Shown one piece after another: positions 60,407 through 64,000 of a stretch of DNA of 64,000 bases. The stretch is from Pseudomonas flavescens (GTDB taxonomy: Bacteria > Pseudomonadota > Gammaproteobacteria > Pseudomonadales > Pseudomonadaceae): NCBI RefSeq assembly GCF_013408425.1, contig NZ_JACBYV010000001.1, positions 2,046,001 to 2,110,000 on the forward strand, written 5' to 3'. The notes beneath the pieces were generated by a model. The model did not search any database. It was not told the DNA's origin and saw only the letters and a program-made list of their open reading frames with translations. Position 1 is the stretch's first letter. Each line of letters opens with the position of its first letter. A program made the position numbers and the translations under genes.

Positions 60407-60430
60407 ATTACCCCCTGTGCAGGGGGTAAT
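60407..60430 (-). terminator. Hairpin downstream of catA
   Basis: ATTACCCCCT (60407-60416) pairs perfectly with AGGGGGTAAT (60421-60430) around GTGC. On the minus strand it is followed by TGTGTTT. It lies 43 bp past the catA stop and ends catBCA before the pca promoter. Confidence 0.7.
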
Positions 60431-60472
60431 CCAGGCTTGCCAGGTTCAGAACCGGGCCTGACAGAGCAGCCC

Positions 60473-61402
60473 TCAGGCCTCCAGCGCCCTCACCCGCTCG
60501 TGGCGTTGCTGGGCCTTGGGCTCAGCGGTGGATTGCAAGGTGAAATCGAATTCGATTTCGGCGAAGCGTCCTGCCACCCCGTGGGCACTGGCACGCGCCG
60601 CATCCTCGAAGAAATCGATCTTCGCAATCAGCTCATCGCGGGTGGCGTAGGCGAAGTCATCGTGCAGGTACTTGTCGCCATCCAGATTGATCTGGGTAGT
60701 CAAATGCCGATGGCCGGGTGCCGAGATGAAGAAATGCACGTGGGCCGGACGCTGGCCATGGCGGCCGAGCTGGTCGAGCAGTTGCTGGGTCGGGCCATCG
60801 GGCGGGCAGCCGTAGCCGGACGGCACGATGCTGCGAAAGCGATAGCGGCCCTCGGCATCGGTCTCGATGCGGCGACGCAGGTTGAACTCCGACTGCGCGG
60901 GATCGAAGTAGGAATAGGTGCCGCCCGTGTTGGCGTGCCAGACGTCGACGATGGCACCGGCCAATGGCTTGCCGTCGGTATCGAACACACGGCCCTGCAT
61001 GAACAGCGGTGTACCGGCATCCTGACCATCGTCCAGACGGGCTTCGCCCTTGCTCAGCGGCGCTCCGGCGACATACAACGGCCCCTCGATGGTGCGTGGG
61101 GTACCGCCCGTGCGACCGGCCTCTTCGTCCTCGGCGTCCATCAGCATGTCGAGGTAATGCTCGATACCCAGACCGGCGACAACCAAACCAGCCTCCTGGC
61201 GGCTGCCGAGTTCGTTGAGGTAGTGCACCGCTTTCCAGAATTCTTCCGGGGTGATCTGAAGATCCTCGATGAGCTTCGCGGTGTCGTTGAGCAGGCGGTG
61301 AATCACCGTCTTCATGCGCGCGCTGCCCTGGTCATTGCTGAAACCACTGGCCTCTTCGAAGAACTTCTGCACATCCACGGTCTGGGCGATACGTACGGTC
61401 AT
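60473..61402 (-). CDS. catA: Catechol 1,2-dioxygenase
   Basis: 309 residues. Intradiol dioxygenase: Fe ligands in GGTYSYFDPAQ (Tyr about 162), SGYGCPPDG (Tyr about 197), and PAHVHFF (two His). Opens catechol to cis,cis-muconate. The leader has AAAAACAAGA and GAGG. Third gene after catB and catC (order catB-catC-catA), 48 bp after catC. Confidence 0.96.
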   Translation of the reverse strand: MTVRIAQTVDVQKFFEEASGFSNDQGSARMKTVIHRLLNDTAKLIEDLQITPEEFWKAVHYLNELGSRQEAGLVVAGLGIEHYLDMLMDAEDEEAGRTGGTPRTIEGPLYVAGAPLSKGEARLDDGQDAGTPLFMQGRVFDTDGKPLAGAIVDVWHANTGGTYSYFDPAQSEFNLRRRIETDAEGRYRFRSIVPSGYGCPPDGPTQQLLDQLGRHGQRPAHVHFFISAPGHRHLTTQINLDGDKYLHDDFAYATRDELIAKIDFFEDAARASAHGVAGRFAEIEFDFTLQSTAEPKAQQRHERVRALEA

Positions 61403-61417
61403 GGTCTTTTCCTCATC

Positions 61418-61425
61418 TTGTTTTT
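61418..61425 (-). promoter_or_regulatory. Crc/Hfq-type motif in catA leader
   Basis: AAAAACAA within a longer A-run, fitting AANAANAA, 15 bases before the catA ATG and next to its GAGG ribosome site. Confidence 0.5.
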
Positions 61426-61450
61426 TTCTTGAACGGATTATGCTGGCGAA

Positions 61451-61741
61451 TCAGCGATCGTCATCATGGATCGAGGACGGGTGACGACACAGCGCCATGA
61501 CCTCGATCTCCATGCAGGGGTAGAGCGGCAGTTGCATCAGAGTGTCATGCAGAGCCTGGGCGTCGGCCACGTCGAACACGCTGACGTTGGCGTACAGCCC
61601 GGCAATTCGCCATAGATGGCGCCAGGTGCCCTCGCCCTGCAGACGCTGAGCCAGCTCTTTTTCATCGGCCTTCAGGCGGGTGACCTGTTCGGCCGGCATA
61701 TCGGTGGGCAGTTTTACGGTCATGCGCACATGGAACAGCAT
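61451..61741 (-). CDS. catC: Muconolactone delta-isomerase
   Basis: 96 residues from ATG at 61741 with AAAGGA upstream; MLFHVRMTVKLP is the usual start, so the longer in-frame form is rejected. Small ferredoxin-like fold with WRHLWRIAGLYANVSVFDV and the MQLPLYPCMEI end. It isomerises muconolactone to 3-oxoadipate enol-lactone. Between catB and catA. Confidence 0.96.
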   Translation of the reverse strand: MLFHVRMTVKLPTDMPAEQVTRLKADEKELAQRLQGEGTWRHLWRIAGLYANVSVFDVADAQALHDTLMQLPLYPCMEIEVMALCRHPSSIHDDDR

Positions 61742-61763
61742 GGCAACGTCCTTTCGGTAAGCA

Positions 61764-62885
61764 TCAACGACGGCGGAAGTGCTGCAGACGCTCTTCATCG
61801 AGCGTCACACCAAGGCCGGGCGTGGTCGGAATCTTCAGTTCGAAATCGCGGTACACCGGCACCTCGACGAGGATGTCCTCGGTCAGCAGCAGCGGCCCGA
61901 ACAGCTCGGTGTGCCACTCCAGCTTGCTGAGGGTGGCGAAGGCATGGGCCGAGGCCAGGGTGCCGACACTGCCTTCGAGCATGGTGCCGCCGTACAGAGC
62001 GATACCCGCGGCTTCGGCGATATGGGCGCTGCGCAGCACGGCGCGCGGGCCACCATTCTTGGCGATCTTCAGGGCGAACACCGGTGCGGCGCCGGCACGG
62101 GCCAGGTTGAAACTGTCTTCCACGCTCTCGATGGCTTCGTCGGCCATGATCGGCGCTGGGCTGCGGGCGCTGACGCGCGCCTGGGCCTGCACGTCCTGGC
62201 GAGGAATCGGCTGCTCGATCAGATCGACGCCGGCATCGCCGAGCGCCTGGCAGGCGCGCATGGCCACCGCTTCGCTCCACGCCTGGTTGACGTCTACCCG
62301 AACGCTGGCACGGTCGCCCAATGCGCGCTTGATGGCCGCTACGTGGGCGATATCCAGCGACGCATCGCGGCTGCCGATCTTCAGCTTGAAAATCCGGTGG
62401 CGACGCAGGTCGAGCATGCGCTCGGCCTCTTCAATGTCTGTGGCGGTATTGCCACTGGCCAGCGTCCATGCGACTTCCAGACCGTCACGCACACGGCCAC
62501 CGAGCAGCTCGGCAACCGGCAAGCCAAGGCGCTTGCCCTGGGCGTCGAGCAAGGCGGTTTCCACTGCCGAGCGGGCGAAGGTGTTGGCGCGCACGTTGCG
62601 GTCGATGCGCAGCATCGCGGCGTTGATGTTGCCGGCCGGCTGGCCGATCAGCAGCGGTGCGAAGTAGGTATCGATGTTGGTCTTGATGCTTTCCGGGCTT
62701 TCCCCGGCATAGGCCAGGCCACCAATGGTGGTGGCTTCACCGACACCTTCGATACCGTCACTGCAGCGCAGGCGCAGGATCACCAGGGTCTGCCGCTGCA
62801 TGGTGTGCATCGCCAGCTTGTGCGGGCGAATGGTCGGCAGATCGACGATCAGGGTCTCGAGGCTTTCGATCAGGGGAACGCTCAT
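61764..62885 (-). CDS. catB: Muconate cycloisomerase
   Basis: 373 residues, enolase superfamily. Catalytic KxK in IFKLKIGSRD (about 167-169), metal Asp/Glu in RVDVNQAW and LIEQPIPRQD, and a further MADEAIES. Turns cis,cis-muconate into muconolactone. ATG overlaps the stop of a 45-codon leader ORF (ATGA). catR is divergent. Confidence 0.96.
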   Translation of the reverse strand: MSVPLIESLETLIVDLPTIRPHKLAMHTMQRQTLVILRLRCSDGIEGVGEATTIGGLAYAGESPESIKTNIDTYFAPLLIGQPAGNINAAMLRIDRNVRANTFARSAVETALLDAQGKRLGLPVAELLGGRVRDGLEVAWTLASGNTATDIEEAERMLDLRRHRIFKLKIGSRDASLDIAHVAAIKRALGDRASVRVDVNQAWSEAVAMRACQALGDAGVDLIEQPIPRQDVQAQARVSARSPAPIMADEAIESVEDSFNLARAGAAPVFALKIAKNGGPRAVLRSAHIAEAAGIALYGGTMLEGSVGTLASAHAFATLSKLEWHTELFGPLLLTEDILVEVPVYRDFELKIPTTPGLGVTLDEERLQHFRRR

Positions 62886-63019
62886 TGGAAGTGATCCGTG
62901 TGCAGGTCAGAACGACTGGCAAAAGGCTGCGAGACGCAGCGCTGCGGCGCCTCGCTCAGAAGGCCAGCCAGACGCAAGAACGCGGTGGAGGAGCAAAGGA
63001 TGCGAGTCATCACGAGCAT
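62882..63019 (-). CDS. Possible 45-codon leader ORF coupled to catB
   Basis: An ORF of 45 codons from ATG at 63019, ending TGA inside the catB start as ATGA. GAAGG lies just before its first ATG (too close) and 11 bases before an in-frame ATG at codon 4. Peptide begins MLVMTRILCS. Its third codon positions are less GC-rich than in neighbouring genes, so it may be chance. It fits a translational coupler or leader peptide but has no known homologue to me. Confidence 0.3.
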   Translation of the reverse strand: MLVMTRILCSSTAFLRLAGLLSEAPQRCVSQPFASRSDLHTDHFQ

Positions 63020-63029
63020 ATCCTTCAGG

Positions 63030-63042
63030 TTTTATTTTTGTT
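63030..63042 (-). promoter_or_regulatory. Crc/Hfq-type motif in catB leader
   Basis: AACAAAAATAAAA, several AANAANAA registers, lying just upstream of the GAAGG of the leader ORF. Confidence 0.45.
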
Positions 63043-63099
63043 CCGGCACAGATTGACCTCAGCAAATAAGCCAGTCCAATATTGAATCGGTCTGGTTTC

Positions 63100-63114
63100 A
63101 TACCCTGGAGGTAT
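63100..63114. promoter_or_regulatory. Probable CatR box overlapping the catR ribosome site
   Basis: ATACC-CTGGA-GGTAT, a perfect 5-bp dyad with LysR T-N11-A form. It includes GGAGG, the catR ribosome site, and ends 1 bp before the ATG. A possible catR promoter TTGACC (63053) with CAATAT (63077) precedes it. Confidence 0.55.
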
Positions 63115-63115
63115 C

Positions 63116-63991
63116 ATGGAGCTGCGCCACCTGCGTTACTTCCGCGTGCTCGCGGAAACCCTTAATTTCACGCGCGCAGCAGAACGCCTGCATATCGCCC
63201 AGCCGCCGCTGAGCCGGCAAATCCAGCAATTGGAAGATGAGTTGGGCGTGGCCCTGATCGAGCGCGGCAGGCCGTTGCGCCTGACCGAGGCTGGTCGGTT
63301 CTTCTATGAGCATTCCGTGCAGCTGCTTGAGCAGCTTGGCCGCGTCAGCGAAGACACGCGGCGGATCGCCGAAGGGCAAAGACGCTGGCTGGGAATCGGC
63401 TTCACTCCTTCCACACTGTATGGCGCACTTCCGGAGCTGATCCGTCAGCTGCGCAGCGAGGCCGCCATCGAGCTGGGGTTGTCCGAACTGATCACCCTGC
63501 AGCAGGTGGAAGCCCTCAAACGCGGCCGCATCGATATCGGTTTCGGGCGCATCCATATCGAGGACCCGGCCATCGTGCAGGAGGTCATTCGTGAAGATCC
63601 ACTGGTCGCCGCCCTGCCCGCTGGCCATCATCTGCTCGCCGCCCCCGCATCGTTGGAAGACCTGGCACGGGAACCGTTCGTGCTCTATCCAGGCACGCCA
63701 AGGCCCAGCTATGCCGACCATGTGCTCGGGCTGTTCGCGCGCAATGGCTTGAAGATTCGCGTAGCACAGATGACCAACGAGCTGCAGACCGCCATTGGCC
63801 TGGTGGCCGCTGGCATCGGCATCACTTTGGTGCCGGCTTCGGTACAGCGCCTGCACCGCGACGATATTGGCTACACGCCCCTGCTCGACGTCAGCGCCAC
63901 CTCGCCGATCGTCATCAGTTACCGCAAGGATGACGATTCACCGCTGCTCAAGCGCTGCCTGAATCTGGTCAAGCATCTCGATCCGGAGTGA
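63116..63991 (+). CDS. catR: LysR-type regulator of catechol genes
   Basis: 291 residues. N-terminal winged HTH (residues 1-60: MELRHLRYFRVLAETLNF, RAAERLHIAQPPLSRQIQQL) and a LysR effector domain. CatR activates catBC(A) with cis,cis-muconate and represses itself. Divergent from catB across 230 bp with a probable operator at its own start. The stop is 9 bp before the window end. Confidence 0.93.
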   Translation: MELRHLRYFRVLAETLNFTRAAERLHIAQPPLSRQIQQLEDELGVALIERGRPLRLTEAGRFFYEHSVQLLEQLGRVSEDTRRIAEGQRRWLGIGFTPSTLYGALPELIRQLRSEAAIELGLSELITLQQVEALKRGRIDIGFGRIHIEDPAIVQEVIREDPLVAALPAGHHLLAAPASLEDLAREPFVLYPGTPRPSYADHVLGLFARNGLKIRVAQMTNELQTAIGLVAAGIGITLVPASVQRLHRDDIGYTPLLDVSATSPIVISYRKDDDSPLLKRCLNLVKHLDPE

Positions 63992-64000
63992 CCACCCTGC

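Overview
The window is one continuous stretch of chromosome from a gamma-proteobacterium of the genus Pseudomonas in the broad sense. The evidence is high GC coding sequence, a complete Entner-Doudoroff/glucose-uptake cluster in the usual Pseudomonas order (eda, pgl, zwf, hexR, porin, gts transporter, gtrS/gltR, glk, edd, gap), an aroC neighbourhood of the P. aeruginosa type, and a beta-ketoadipate cluster (catBCA plus pcaIJFTBDC). The species cannot be fixed from the sequence alone.

Layout. 1-2865: minus-strand operon of a circularly permuted ATP-grasp protein, an alpha-E protein and a transglutaminase-like protein cut by the window edge. 3246-4603: an M4 (protealysin-type) protease with its emfourin inhibitor. 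4659-6269: rraB, a small unknown gene and a lipoprotein. 6310-8064: tandem array of 111-bp REP-bearing units, split by an intact 1244-bp IS3-family element. 8120-17255: LTA-synthase-like membrane enzyme, alkA, ogt, a degenerate acireductone dioxygenase, an MFS transporter, two unknown genes, aroC and an alpha/beta hydrolase. 17344-25792: a chemoreceptor, the four-gene ligase-associated DNA-repair operon and a DUF3309 mini-protein. 26062-27322: second tandem array, eight units of about 171 bp.

27332-47477 is the sugar region. An AroE-like dehydrogenase and a GapN-type aldehyde dehydrogenase lie beside eda-pgl-zwf, with hexR divergent. A LamB-type porin takes the usual OprB position and is followed on the map by gtsDCBA, an AGE-family sugar isomerase, gtrS-gltR, glk-edd, and gap divergent from edd. 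Glucose would enter through the porin and ABC importer, be phosphorylated by Glk, pass through Zwf/Pgl/Edd/Eda, and leave as pyruvate and glyceraldehyde-3-phosphate for Gap or GapN. TTGT-N7-ACAA-type HexR sites lie at edd/gap and zwf/hexR. A-rich Crc/Hfq-type leader motifs precede zwf, the porin, gtsA, the isomerase, gltR, catA and catB. A conserved 41-bp element lies upstream of both gtsA and the isomerase.

47665-52979: folE, an ABC exporter, an FAD oxidoreductase and a dkgB-like reductase. 53094-63991: catabolic cluster taking catechol (catA, catB, catC) through the 3-oxoadipate enol-lactone (pcaD) and 3-oxoadipate (pcaIJ, pcaF) to succinyl-CoA and acetyl-CoA, plus pcaB/pcaC and transporter pcaT for the protocatechuate branch. 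A perfect PcaR-type palindrome precedes pcaI, and divergent catR sits next to catB. No rRNA, tRNA or CRISPR was seen. The least conventional items are the two REP tandem arrays, the acireductone dioxygenase without most of its metal ligands, the 41-bp shared element, the LamB replacement, and a 45-codon leader ORF coupled to catB.
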